Below are positions 45,264 to 53,501 of a stretch of DNA of 64,000 nt, piece after piece; positions within the stretch are counted from its first letter, which is position 1, and the number at the start of each line of letters is the position of its first letter. The notes beneath the pieces were generated by a model, which did no database searches, was not told the DNA's origin, and saw nothing but the letters and a program-made list of their open reading frames with translations. Position numbers and translations under genes: made by a program. The DNA lies in NCBI GenBank assembly GCA_946480835.1, contig CAMLLC010000006.1:56861-120860 (forward strand), read 5' to 3'. This DNA comes from Entomomonas sp945283395 (GTDB lineage: Bacteria; Pseudomonadota; Gammaproteobacteria; Pseudomonadales; Pseudomonadaceae).

Positions 45264-45632
45264 TTACAACACTTCTGGCGCAAGTGAGACGATCTTCATA
45301 AACTTCTCGGTACGAAGTTCACGAGTTACTGGCCCGAAAATACGAGTACCAATCGGCTCATGCTTATTGTTTAATAATACAGCAGCATTATCATCAAAGC
45401 GGATAATTGAACCATCTTGACGACGAACACCATGACGAGTACGTACAACAACCGCAGTCATCACTTGCCCTTTTTTAACTTTACCACGAGGTATAGCTTC
45501 TTTAACTGCTACCTTTATGATATCACCTACAGCAGCATAGCGGCGGTGAGAACCACCCAACACTTTAATACACATAACACGACGTGCACCACTATTATCT
45601 GCCACATCTAGCATTGATTGAGTCTGAATCAT
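45264..45632 (-). CDS. rplN: 50S ribosomal protein L14
   Basis: This 122-residue protein begins MIQTQSMLDVADNSGARRVM and ends FMKIVSLAPEVL. First gene of the classic spc set, 18 bases after rpsQ; no separate promoter is obvious, so the S10 transcript may continue into it. Confidence 0.99.
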   Translation of the reverse strand: MIQTQSMLDVADNSGARRVMCIKVLGGSHRRYAAVGDIIKVAVKEAIPRGKVKKGQVMTAVVVRTRHGVRRQDGSIIRFDDNAAVLLNNKHEPIGTRIFGPVTRELRTEKFMKIVSLAPEVL

Positions 45633-45650
45633 ATTCTTTCTCCGACCCTC

Positions 45651-45917
45651 TTATACTGCGTCCGCACGTTCAACCACTGCCACTAACGTCCAAGCTTTAG
45701 TCTTGGATAGTGGACGAGTTTCACGTATGGTAACTGTATCGCCGATACGACATTGATTGGTTTCATCGTGTACATGAAACTTAGTAGAACGTTTTACATA
45801 CTTCCCATAAATAGGGTGTTTCACACGGCGTTCAATCAATACTGTAATGGTCTTATCCATTTTATCGCTAACCACACGTCCTGTAAGCGTGCGAATAGTT
45901 TTTTGAGCTTCAGCCAT
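45651..45917 (-). CDS. rpsQ: 30S ribosomal protein S17
   Basis: This 88-residue protein has TLTGRVVSDKMDKTITVLIERRVKHPIYGKY split across its first strands and ETRPLSKTKAWTLV. ATG 45917 (MAEAQKTIRTL) is preferred over a GTG that would overlap rpmC. Confidence 0.98.
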   Translation of the reverse strand: MAEAQKTIRTLTGRVVSDKMDKTITVLIERRVKHPIYGKYVKRSTKFHVHDETNQCRIGDTVTIRETRPLSKTKAWTLVAVVERADAV

Positions 45918-45919
45918 AA

Positions 45920-46132
45920 TCACTTACCTGCCTGCTTCTGCTTCGCGGTCAACTCGGTTTTTAAGCGAGCGATATCACGTTTAACCTGTTTGAGCAAATG
46001 GATTTGGCCTAATTGGCCAGTCGCTTTTTGCATACGCAAATTGAACTGATCGCGTAATAATCCCATGATTTGCTCGTTGATTTGTTCTACGGAGAGACTC
46101 CGCACTTCTTCACGTCTTTGTTTTAGTCTCAT
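45920..46132 (-). CDS. rpmC: 50S ribosomal protein L29
   Basis: This 70-residue helical protein at the tunnel exit contains EEVRSLSVEQINEQIMGLLR and RMQKATGQLGQIHLLKQVKRD. It overlaps the rplP stop by one base and ends two bases before rpsQ. Confidence 0.98.
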   Translation of the reverse strand: MRLKQRREEVRSLSVEQINEQIMGLLRDQFNLRMQKATGQLGQIHLLKQVKRDIARLKTELTAKQKQAGK

Positions 46133-46545
46133 TACATCACCGTCCGTTTAACAAAAGAGGTGGGAATAGGAAGCTTTGCAGCTGCCAAAGCAAAAGCTTC
46201 ACGAGCTAACGCTTCAGTAACGCCTTCCATTTCGTAAAGTACTTTACCAGGCTGAATTTGTGCTACCCAGTATTCAACTCCACCCTTACCTTTACCCATA
46301 CGAACTTCAAGAGGCTTTTTGGTAATAGGTTTATCAGGAAACACTCGAATCCAGATTTTACCACCACGTTTTACGTGACGAGTGAGAGCACGACGTGCTG
46401 CTTCGATTTGACGAGCAGTTAAACGACCGCGACCAGTAGCTTTCAGCGCGTACTCGCCAAAACTCACTTTGCTACCGCGTTGAGCAAGACCACGGTTATG
46501 ACCCGTCATCTGCTTTCTAAATTTTGTACGCTTTGGTTGTAACAT
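46132..46545 (-). CDS. rplP: 50S ribosomal protein L16
   Basis: This 137-residue protein begins MLQPKRTKFRKQMTGHNRGLA and has GKIWIRVFPDKPITKKPLEVRMGKGKG-type signature around the peptidyl-transferase-proximal loop. In canonical order between rpsC and rpmC. Confidence 0.99.
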   Translation of the reverse strand: MLQPKRTKFRKQMTGHNRGLAQRGSKVSFGEYALKATGRGRLTARQIEAARRALTRHVKRGGKIWIRVFPDKPITKKPLEVRMGKGKGGVEYWVAQIQPGKVLYEMEGVTEALAREAFALAAAKLPIPTSFVKRTVM

Positions 46546-46557
46546 TTGGCGTACTCC

Positions 46558-47241
46558 TTATTTAGCAGCTTTTTTACGAGGTGTAGGTGCTGGTTTAGTT
46601 TCTTCTAATTGGCCACCAATTACTTCGCCTTTGAAGATCCAAACTTTAACACCAATCACACCATAAGTGGTATGAGCTTCATAGGTTGCATAATCGATAT
46701 CGGCACGAAGCGTATGTAAAGGAACACGTCCTTCACGATACCATTCGCTACGAGCGATTTCTGCACCACCTAAACGACCGCTTACCATGATCTTGATACC
46801 TTTTGCACCAAGACGCATTGCGCTCTGTACCGCACGCTTCATAGCGCGACGGAACATCACACGACGCTCCAACTGCTGGGCAACACCTTGTGCTACTAAC
46901 ATTGCGTCTAACTCGGGTTTACGAATTTCTTCAATATTAATATGAACGGGAACACCCATTTGCTTGGTCAGGTCCTGACGTAATTTCTCAACATCTTCAC
47001 CTTTCTTCCCAATAACAATACCAGGACGAGCAGTGTGAATAGTGATACGTGCACTTTGCGCTGGACGAGCAATGTCAATCCGGCTTACGGACGCGTTTTT
47101 TAATTTGTCTTGGAGATATCCACGAACCTTCAAATCAGTATTCAGATAATCCGCATAATTTTTACGGTCTGCATACCAGACAGAAGTGTGCTCCTTTACG
47201 ATTCCTAGGCGTATGCCAGTAGGATGTACTTTCTGACCCAT
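46558..47241 (-). CDS. rpsC: 30S ribosomal protein S3
   Basis: This 227-residue protein begins MGQKVHPTGIRLGI; GGAG lies 8 bases before the ATG. The longer frame upstream only overlaps rplV. It contains a KH domain with the GKKG loop (RPGIVIGKKGEDVEKL) and MVSGRLGGAEIARSEW at the mRNA entry. Confidence 0.98.
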   Translation of the reverse strand: MGQKVHPTGIRLGIVKEHTSVWYADRKNYADYLNTDLKVRGYLQDKLKNASVSRIDIARPAQSARITIHTARPGIVIGKKGEDVEKLRQDLTKQMGVPVHINIEEIRKPELDAMLVAQGVAQQLERRVMFRRAMKRAVQSAMRLGAKGIKIMVSGRLGGAEIARSEWYREGRVPLHTLRADIDYATYEAHTTYGVIGVKVWIFKGEVIGGQLEETKPAPTPRKKAAK

Positions 47242-47254
47242 CTGATCGACTCCG

Positions 47255-47593
47255 TTATTTTTCCGCAACCTTGACAGTGATGTGGCAAGACCGCTTAACA
47301 ATGCGGTCAGCACGACCTTTTGCACGTGGTAACATGCGTTTCAATGAACGGCCTTCATCAACAAATGTTGTAGATACAACTAACTCATCAATGTCATCAA
47401 TACCTTCATTGTGTTCAGCATTTGCGATTGCTGACAATAACACTTTCTTAAATAACTCAGCGACTTTTTTATTGCTGAAAGTTAGTAAATCAAGTGCTTC
47501 ACTGACTTTTTTTCCACGAATTTGATCAGCCACTAAGCGAGCTTTCTGGGCAGAAATGCGAGCGCCTGATAATTTTGCAGCAACTTCTTTCAT
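47255..47593 (-). CDS. rplV: 50S ribosomal protein L22
   Basis: This 112-residue protein lining the exit tunnel contains LSGARISAQKARLVADQIRG and ends PRAKGRADRIVKRSCHITV. The tunnel loop (about residues 82-98) is intact; no erythromycin-type deletion is seen. Confidence 0.98.
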   Translation of the reverse strand: MKEVAAKLSGARISAQKARLVADQIRGKKVSEALDLLTFSNKKVAELFKKVLLSAIANAEHNEGIDDIDELVVSTTFVDEGRSLKRMLPRAKGRADRIVKRSCHITVKVAEK

Positions 47594-47604
47594 TTCCTTA
47601 CCTC

Positions 47605-47880
47605 TTAACGCTTGGCTTTCTTATCAGCTGCATGTCCACGATAAGTACGGGTTGCAGCAAATTCGCCTAATTTATGGCCAACCATATCTTCATTCACAAG
47701 TACTGGTACGTGTTGACGTCCATTGTGAACAGCGATAGTTAAACCTACCATTTGAGGCAATATCATAGAACGACGAGACCAAGTCTTGATTGGTTTACGA
47801 TCATTCTTTTCAACAGCCGTTTCGATCTTCTTCAATAGGTGAAGATCGATAAAAGGACCTTTCTTTAGAGAACGTGGCAT
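47605..47880 (-). CDS. rpsS: 30S ribosomal protein S19
   Basis: This 91-residue protein begins MPRSLKKGPFIDLHLLKKIE and contains GLTIAVHNGRQHVPV and HKLGEFAATRTYRGH. Lies between rplB and rplV. Confidence 0.99.
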   Translation of the reverse strand: MPRSLKKGPFIDLHLLKKIETAVEKNDRKPIKTWSRRSMILPQMVGLTIAVHNGRQHVPVLVNEDMVGHKLGEFAATRTYRGHAADKKAKR

Positions 47881-47898
47881 TATCGGTTCCTCACGCTA

Positions 47899-48723
47899 TT
47901 ACTTACGACGACGCACAATCATATTATTAGTACGCTTGTTGGTACGAGTCTTCTTACCCTTGGTTTTAATACCCCACGGAGTTACAGGATGACGACCACC
48001 AGAGGTACGGCCTTCACCACCACCATGTGGATGGTCAACGGGGTTCATCGCTACACCACGCACAGTTGGACGAATACCACGCCAGCGGCTTGCCCCTGCC
48101 TTACCTAATGAGTGTAAGCTATGTTCGCCATTAGATACTTCTCCTAAGGTTGCACGACATTCTGCTAGTACCTTACGCATTTCACCAGAACGTAAGCGTA
48201 CTGTCACATAGGCTCCTTCACGAGCTACTAGTTGCACAGAAACACCAGCAGAGCGAGCAATTTGAGCTCCTTTACCAGGTTTTAATTCAATAGCATGAAT
48301 GGTGCTACCAACTGGAATATTTCGTAAGGGTAAAGTATTACCAGCTTTAATTGGGGCATGAGCGCCAGCAATCAATTGATCGCCTGCTTTTACACCTTTT
48401 GGCGCTATGATATAACGACGTTCGCCATCCGCATATTTTAATAATGCAATATGCGCTGTACGATTTGGATCATATTCAATACGCTCTACTACCGCAGGAA
48501 TTCCATCCTTATCATCACGATGAAAATCAACTAACCGGTAATGTTGCTTATGGCCACCACCGATATGGCGGGTTGTGATACGACCATTATTGTTACGACC
48601 ACCAGACTTAGACTTTTTCTCAAGTAATGGTGCATAGGGAGCACCTTTGTGTAACTCAGGAGTTACTACTTTAACTACGAAACGACGTCCTGCTGAGGTC
48701 GGTTTGCATTTAACTATAGCCAT
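47899..48723 (-). CDS. rplB: 50S ribosomal protein L2
   Basis: This 274-residue protein near the peptidyl-transferase centre has the functional-core motif AMNPVDHPHGGGEGRTSGGR, including the conserved His. The N-terminus is AIVKCKPTSAGRRFVVKV. Confidence 0.99.
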   Translation of the reverse strand: MAIVKCKPTSAGRRFVVKVVTPELHKGAPYAPLLEKKSKSGGRNNNGRITTRHIGGGHKQHYRLVDFHRDDKDGIPAVVERIEYDPNRTAHIALLKYADGERRYIIAPKGVKAGDQLIAGAHAPIKAGNTLPLRNIPVGSTIHAIELKPGKGAQIARSAGVSVQLVAREGAYVTVRLRSGEMRKVLAECRATLGEVSNGEHSLHSLGKAGASRWRGIRPTVRGVAMNPVDHPHGGGEGRTSGGRHPVTPWGIKTKGKKTRTNKRTNNMIVRRRK

Positions 48724-48737
48724 AGATGCACCCTACC

Positions 48738-49079
48738 TTATTTATCTTGAGCAGCTAATGATTCAATAACACTGCCTGGCTTAAGAACAACGTAGGCTTT
48801 TTTCCAGTCGTTTTCTTTACCTTTTGCAAAACGAATACGTTTTGTTGCTTTACCAGACATTTCTCTTTTGACTTTACCTTTAACATTTAAAGTCATTACT
48901 TTAGCTACTTCAACCTTGAATAGCTTTTCTACTGCTTGCTTAATTTCAACTTTATTAGCATCTGCAATCACTTTGAAAGCAATGCGATCTTGACCACCTT
49001 CTTCCAAAACCAATTCAGTTTTTTCAGTATTAAGAGGGGCAATCAGAACCTTGTATAGACGATCTTGTTCCTTTATCAT
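48738..49079 (-). CDS. rplW: 50S ribosomal protein L23
   Basis: This 113-residue protein is the docking site for trigger factor and SRP at the tunnel exit. It contains LYKVLIAPLNTEKTELVLEE and LNVKGKVKREMSGK. It is longer than the usual 99-100 residues: the segment between KGKVKR and NDWKKAYV is extended by several residues (ATKRIRFAKGKE), and the N-terminus is a little longer. The start ATG overlaps the rplD stop (ATGA). Confidence 0.97.
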   Translation of the reverse strand: MIKEQDRLYKVLIAPLNTEKTELVLEEGGQDRIAFKVIADANKVEIKQAVEKLFKVEVAKVMTLNVKGKVKREMSGKATKRIRFAKGKENDWKKAYVVLKPGSVIESLAAQDK

Positions 49080-49678
49080 GCCAATACCTCCTCAATTTTC
49101 TTAATAGCAGGCACAGTGATAAGTACCTTCTCATAAGCAATCAAACTGACTGGATCAGAATTATTAGCCTCAATATAATCTACATTAGGTAGATTACGAG
49201 CAGCTAACCATAAATTAGTGTCAAATGTATCAGTAACTATTAATACATCTTTTAGATCTAATGATTGTAGTTTAGTAATTAATTCTTTGGTTTTTGGAGC
49301 ATCCACAGCAAAACTCTCAACCACAAGCAACCTATCAGTACGTACTAGTTCTGAAAAAATAGAACGAATAGCAGCACGATACATTTTGCGATTAATTTTT
49401 TGTGAGTGATCTTGTGGTTTTGCTGCAAAAGTAGTACCACCACTGCGCCAGATAGGGCTACGAGTAGAACCAGCACGTGCACGACCAGTACCTTTTTGAC
49501 GCCAAGGTTTTTTCCCACCACCAGAAACTTCTGCACGTGTCTTTTGCGCACGAGTTCCTTGACGGGCTCCAGCCATAAAAGCTACTACTGCTTGATGGAT
49601 TAATGTTTCATTATACTTAGCATCAAAGACGTTATTATTAACTTCAATGGATTGTGCACCATTTACATTTAATTGCAT
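49076..49678 (-). CDS. rplD: 50S ribosomal protein L4
   Basis: This 200-residue protein has the tunnel loop GGGKKPWRQKGTGRARAGS and the signature SPIWRSGGTTFAAKP. In E. coli L4 represses the S10 operon through a leader hairpin and termination; no equivalent leader could be identified by eye. It overlaps rplW by 4 bases. Confidence 0.98.
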   Translation of the reverse strand: MQLNVNGAQSIEVNNNVFDAKYNETLIHQAVVAFMAGARQGTRAQKTRAEVSGGGKKPWRQKGTGRARAGSTRSPIWRSGGTTFAAKPQDHSQKINRKMYRAAIRSIFSELVRTDRLLVVESFAVDAPKTKELITKLQSLDLKDVLIVTDTFDTNLWLAARNLPNVDYIEANNSDPVSLIAYEKVLITVPAIKKIEEVLA

Positions 49679-49691
49679 TCTTTATTCTCCC

Positions 49692-50321
49692 TTAACCCTT
49701 AACTGCTGGGCGCACAATAACGTCACTACCAGTAGCACCAGGCACAGCACCTTTTACTAATAGTAAGTTACGTTCCGCGTCAACACGAACGATTTGTAGG
49801 GATTGCACAGTAACGCGTTCATCACCTAAATGACCAGACATTTTCTTGCCTTTAAAAACACGACCAGGAGTCTGACACTGACCGATAGAACCTGGGACAC
49901 GGTGAGAAACAGAGTTACCATGCGTATTATCTTGACCACGAAAGTTCCAACGTTTAATAGTTCCAGCGTAGCCTTTACCTTTAGACTGACCTGTTACGTC
50001 AACTACTTGACCTACTTCAAACATGTCAACTTTTAGTTCATCACCAGTTTGGTATTCACCCTCTTCTAAACGAAACTCTAAGACTTGACGTCCAGCAGCT
50101 ACTTTTGCTTTAGCAAAATGGCCTGCTTGTGGTTTAGTTAAGCGGGAAGTACGACGACTACCTACTGTCACTTGAACGGCACGATAACCGTCAGTTTCTT
50201 CTGATTTAAATTGAGTAACACGATTCGGTTCTACTTCAATTACAGTAACTGGAATCGAGACTCCTTCTTCGGTAAAAATGCGGGTCATACCACATTTACG
50301 ACCGATAACACCAATTGTCAT
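49692..50321 (-). CDS. rplC: 50S ribosomal protein L3
   Basis: This 209-residue protein starts MTIGVIGRKCGMTRIF; GAGG lies 7 bases before the ATG at 50321 and the frame extension upstream is unsupported. Signatures: WNFRGQDNTHGNSVSHRVPGS and KMSGHLGDERVTVQ, including the Gln methylation site region. Confidence 0.98.
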   Translation of the reverse strand: MTIGVIGRKCGMTRIFTEEGVSIPVTVIEVEPNRVTQFKSEETDGYRAVQVTVGSRRTSRLTKPQAGHFAKAKVAAGRQVLEFRLEEGEYQTGDELKVDMFEVGQVVDVTGQSKGKGYAGTIKRWNFRGQDNTHGNSVSHRVPGSIGQCQTPGRVFKGKKMSGHLGDERVTVQSLQIVRVDAERNLLLVKGAVPGATGSDVIVRPAVKG

Positions 50322-50400
50322 ATATATACCTCTATAAGTGTACGGGGCTTTCACCCGCTATGGCCGCCCATCGCAGAGCGTTACACGACTAAAGAATACC

Positions 50401-50712
50401 TTAGCCGAGGCTGATTTGCACTTCTACACCAGCCGCAAGATCTAGCTTCATTAACGCATCAACGGTCTTATCAGTTGGTTGCACTATATCTAATACTCTT
50501 TTATGAGTACGAATTTCATATTGATCGCGCGCGTCTTTATTAACGTGCGGAGAAATCAATACATTAAATCTCTCTTTACGAGTAGGCAATGGAATAGGAC
50601 CACGCACTTGAGCCCCAGTACGTTTCGCAGTATCTACGATTTCTTGGGTGGATTGATCTATCAAGCGGTGATCAAATGCCTTTAACCTAATACGGATTTG
50701 TTGGTTTTGCAT
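50401..50712 (-). CDS. rpsJ: 30S ribosomal protein S10 (NusE)
   Basis: This 103-residue protein contains IRIRLKAFDHRLIDQSTQEI and the signature GPIPLPTRKERFNVLISPHVNK. It also acts in transcription antitermination. It is the first gene of the block, with a strong promoter just upstream. The str operon genes (fusA, tuf) that precede it in Pseudomonas are not here. Confidence 0.99.
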   Translation of the reverse strand: MQNQQIRIRLKAFDHRLIDQSTQEIVDTAKRTGAQVRGPIPLPTRKERFNVLISPHVNKDARDQYEIRTHKRVLDIVQPTDKTVDALMKLDLAAGVEVQISLG

Positions 50713-50772
50713 GTTGACCTCAGACTCTAATAACTCTCGACAGACAGATTTTGCCTATCGAAAAGAGGCGCA

Positions 50773-50801
50773 ATTCTAAGGCGAGTTAGCCTATATGTCA
50801 A
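50773..50801 (-). promoter_or_regulatory. Strong sigma-70 promoter of the S10 operon
   Basis: On the minus strand a perfect -35 TTGACA (50796-50801) and -10 TAGAAT (50773-50778) lie exactly 17 bases apart, about 60 bases before the rpsJ ATG. The discriminator is TGCGCC, fitting growth-rate and stringent control. Confidence 0.8.
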
Positions 50802-50944
50802 TCTATAATAACAATACAAAATCCCATATTTATATTGTGCTGCCCAGAAAATTATGCTCTTGTTAAAGCAAGGCATAAACTAAGCTATGGAAATCAATCT
50901 TTTTCCAAATGCAATAATTTGTTACAACTTTATTAACGCACAGT

Positions 50945-51157
50945 CTAACAAGCTATTACCTCTAATAACTCATGTGATATTTCTTGTATTAATAAAGGAT
51001 CAACTGAATATAATCTATTAACATCTAATAGCCCTTGCTCCTGTAATCTAGCCAACTGATTCTCAGATAACTCTAAACAAACTTCGCCAGTTGCTTTATT
51101 TAAGACTCTTAATTTGGGATGTGCACATTCTAACCAAGCATCGATTAAGTAAGTCAT
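50945..51157 (-). CDS. Small Fur-controlled protein, function unknown
   Basis: This 70-residue acidic protein starts MTYLIDAWLECAHPKLRVL and ends HELLEVIAC. It has no signal peptide and no membrane helix. AAGGAG lies 8 bases before the ATG. A Fur box overlapping a good promoter lies just upstream, so it should be switched on under iron limitation. It resembles small conserved Pseudomonas proteins of the LIDAWL type as I remember them, but I cannot name it. Two cysteines (residues 11 and 70) and a compact length allow a binding or regulatory role. Confidence 0.7.
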   Translation of the reverse strand: MTYLIDAWLECAHPKLRVLNKATGEVCLELSENQLARLQEQGLLDVNRLYSVDPLLIQEISHELLEVIAC

Positions 51158-51188
51158 CGCAAAGTCTCCTTAATTATTAAATATTAAA

Positions 51189-51219
51189 TGATAATAATTA
51201 TCATTATTGCATAATACAA
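51189..51219 (-). promoter_or_regulatory. Fur box overlapping a sigma-70 promoter
   Basis: TGATAAT-A-ATTATCA (51189-51203) is a perfect 7-1-7 palindrome, extended to 9-1-9 by AA/TT, and matches the Fur core consensus. On the minus strand TTGTAT (51214-51219) and TATTAT (51191-51196) are 17 bases apart, so bound Fur would cover the -10. Confidence 0.85.
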
Positions 51220-51358
51220 GTTTTATATTAGTTTAATTTGATCTAACTTAACTAGTCTAATAATAATATTTTCGGTTTGTAATATCGAAACAATGTGTTT
51301 AATTAACCATTACTAGTTATACTACTTGGCAGTTATAGCCATTTTTTTATGTTTATTA

Positions 51359-52537
51359 ATGAATACTTATATATCTTCCAGACTAAACTTTATTGGCAGT
51401 TTAATTATTATAATTCTTTGTTACTTAACCGTGGATCAAGCTTTTTATCTGGCTGCGGATGCGCTCAGTACGAAAGGAGATTTTTGGCTTACTGCCGACT
51501 GGGTAATAAACTATAGCAATGGTTTCATTCGCCGGGGTTTATTGGGTGAGATTTTACTGAAAATTTGTCAGTTTTTGAATCTTGATCTAATTAAGGTAAC
51601 CATTAAATTACAATTACTCCTAATAATTTTATTTGTCATTTTATCTCTTATTCTATATTTCAAAACCACAAAAACCTTTGTAGAAAAAGCTATTTTCTGT
51701 TCGCCAGCTTTCTATATAGGCTTTTGTTATTGGACTCCTCGAGGTGGATTTAGAAAAGAATTAATATTAGTGACTATTTTCGCCTTATTAGTAGTGATTA
51801 AATTACTATTTAAAAACAAACTGCAAGACAATTATTACGTAACCTTCTCCCTGTTACTTTACATCCTTTTTGGTTTGACCCATGAGATGATAATTTTCTT
51901 TTCACCACTGTTACTATTTTTTTTCTTTATTCTTTATACCAATAAATTAATTAGTCTAAAATCAGTTTGTTTTATTTGCATCACTATTTGCTTAATAAAC
52001 ATTATATTATTTTTACTAAGTTACTTGTTTCATGGTGATCCAGCAAGTAGTGCGGCTATTTGTAAAAGTGTATCTCCTTATACCATCAGTGTTTTCTGTA
52101 ATGGAGCTATTAATGCGCTAGGCAAAGATCTTAACGCAGCAATTGAAGGCATAAACTTCTACATAAAAAATACTAGCTATTTGGTTTCCTATCCTTTGTT
52201 ACTTATATTGGCTTTCTTACCTTTTACTATGATTACTTATAATAAAGAGCTGAAAGTCAAATATGGTTTATTAGTTTCTTTTATTTGCTTATTACCTTTA
52301 TTTGTTATCGCTGTAGATTGGGGACGTTGGATATCAACCTATACTACTATATTTTCACTCATTACTTTTTTCTTATTACATACCAAACAGGCACGAATAA
52401 AGCCTTTTTTTCAACAACATACTATCTTTTCGGCTTGTTTATTTGTAATTTATACTTTTACGTGGGTCGTTCCTTTTTGTTGTATTTATGCATTTCCGAA
52501 AAGTAGCTTAATCATAAAAGTCTCTGCACTACTTTGA
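51359..52537 (+). CDS. Polytopic membrane protein, candidate GT-C glycosyltransferase (paralogue 1)
   Basis: This 392-residue protein has about ten membrane helices. The ATG at 51359 gives the same length and ungapped alignment as paralogue 2 (57078-58256), while the frame's TTG 11 codons earlier does not. After the first helix comes a loop TKGDFWLTADWVINYSNGF with IRRGLLGE following, shared almost exactly with the paralogue. Acidic residues (Asp41, Asp47) in the first outer loop are typical of GT-C enzymes that use polyprenyl-phosphate sugars. A second shared motif is DWGRWISTY near residue 325. No ribosome-binding site is visible. It converges with the flippase-like gene, 10 bases apart. 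Arabinofuranosyl transfer is inference from context. Confidence 0.65.
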   Translation: MNTYISSRLNFIGSLIIIILCYLTVDQAFYLAADALSTKGDFWLTADWVINYSNGFIRRGLLGEILLKICQFLNLDLIKVTIKLQLLLIILFVILSLILYFKTTKTFVEKAIFCSPAFYIGFCYWTPRGGFRKELILVTIFALLVVIKLLFKNKLQDNYYVTFSLLLYILFGLTHEMIIFFSPLLLFFFFILYTNKLISLKSVCFICITICLINIILFLLSYLFHGDPASSAAICKSVSPYTISVFCNGAINALGKDLNAAIEGINFYIKNTSYLVSYPLLLILAFLPFTMITYNKELKVKYGLLVSFICLLPLFVIAVDWGRWISTYTTIFSLITFFLLHTKQARIKPFFQQHTIFSACLFVIYTFTWVVPFCCIYAFPKSSLIIKVSALL

Positions 52538-52547
52538 AAATCACTAG

Positions 52548-53501
52548 CTAACCATTTGGCTTAGTTATTTTTATAAGTAACACACTAATACCTAAACCTA
52601 CTGCAAACCATAATGTAGCAAAACGTATTAATAATGTGGCGGCAACTGCCTCAGCACTTGTCATGCCTTTTAATATTAATAATGCTATCATGACTGCTTC
52701 CGCTCCTCCCAATCCTCCTGGCATAAAACTAAGAGCTCCAGCTAACATAGACAAAGCATAAATAAAAATAGCAAAACTTAGTGAAACCTCTGCTCCCATC
52801 CATTGTAATATAAAATAGAAGGCAACAGCTTCTGCCCCCCAAGCTAATATACTCAAAATAGTAGCTGTAACTATTACATTTAACTTATGGCATTGCTGAG
52901 CTTCGAGTAGAATATGACATAGCTGGCTTAATAAATTTACAAATTTGCCTCTTCGCTTCGCTAATTTAGCCAATAGCTTATTAAGCAATTTGCTATTAGA
53001 AAGCGCCAACAAGGCTATTATAATTAGAAAAACACTCACTATTATAAGAGGGCGAGCAGCGGGATATTGGGATAATCCAATAAAGGATAATAAAAGAATG
53101 GCTATCAAATCAGCTAACCGCTCACTTAAGAAAGCCGCCAAACTATGTTTAAAGGGCACCCCATAAGGCTCTAATAAAAAACTCCGTAATGCCTCTCCTG
53201 CTTTGCCTGGAGTAGTCGTTAAAGCGAACCCTGCCAAATAGATGCGCAAATGATCCCAGAAAGGTAACTTGTGACCGAAGATAGCAAGATATTTTTGCCA
53301 GCGAATAAAGCGTAATAGATAATTGATTAGAACTAATACTACAACTATTACAATACCTGTAATCCCTACCTCAACAAATGCTTTACTTACCTCTTCCCAA
53401 CCTGCCCACAATGAAAATGCTGTATAACCTAAGGCTGCTATAATAATAGAAATAATAACGGCTCTATAACGCCTACCAGTAACCTTAGTAAGCTCTGTCA
53501 C
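52548..53501 (-). CDS. Flippase-like integral membrane protein (UPF0104/AglD-type)
   Basis: This 317-residue protein has about eight membrane helices and the family signatures FIRWQKYLAIFGHKLPFWDHL, LAGFALTTTPGKAGEALRSF and MPGGLGGAEAVMIALL. The same domain occurs in MprF and next to polyprenyl-linked sugar genes. It begins with GTG overlapping the TGA of the reductase gene by 4 bases, so it is translationally coupled. In this operon it may flip polyprenyl-phosphate arabinose to the periplasm. The family is clear, the transport role is inference. Confidence 0.8.
   Translation of the reverse strand: MTELTKVTGRRYRAVIISIIIAALGYTAFSLWAGWEEVSKAFVEVGITGIVIVVVLVLINYLLRFIRWQKYLAIFGHKLPFWDHLRIYLAGFALTTTPGKAGEALRSFLLEPYGVPFKHSLAAFLSERLADLIAILLLSFIGLSQYPAARPLIIVSVFLIIIALLALSNSKLLNKLLAKLAKRRGKFVNLLSQLCHILLEAQQCHKLNVIVTATILSILAWGAEAVAFYFILQWMGAEVSLSFAIFIYALSMLAGALSFMPGGLGGAEAVMIALLILKGMTSAEAVAATLLIRFATLWFAVGLGISVLLIKITKPNG

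Noticed and set aside
44686..45420. A 244-residue plus-strand frame across rplE/rplX/rplN
   Set aside because: It runs antisense through three ribosomal protein genes whose reading is certain; its composition follows from theirs.
47242..47325. Longer rpsC start overlapping rplV
   Set aside because: GGAG lies correctly before MGQKVHP, and the extension only repeats rplV coding DNA in another frame.
50713..50944. Str-operon genes (tuf, fusA) upstream of rpsJ
   Set aside because: Only a promoter and leader are present; no elongation-factor coding sequence is found.
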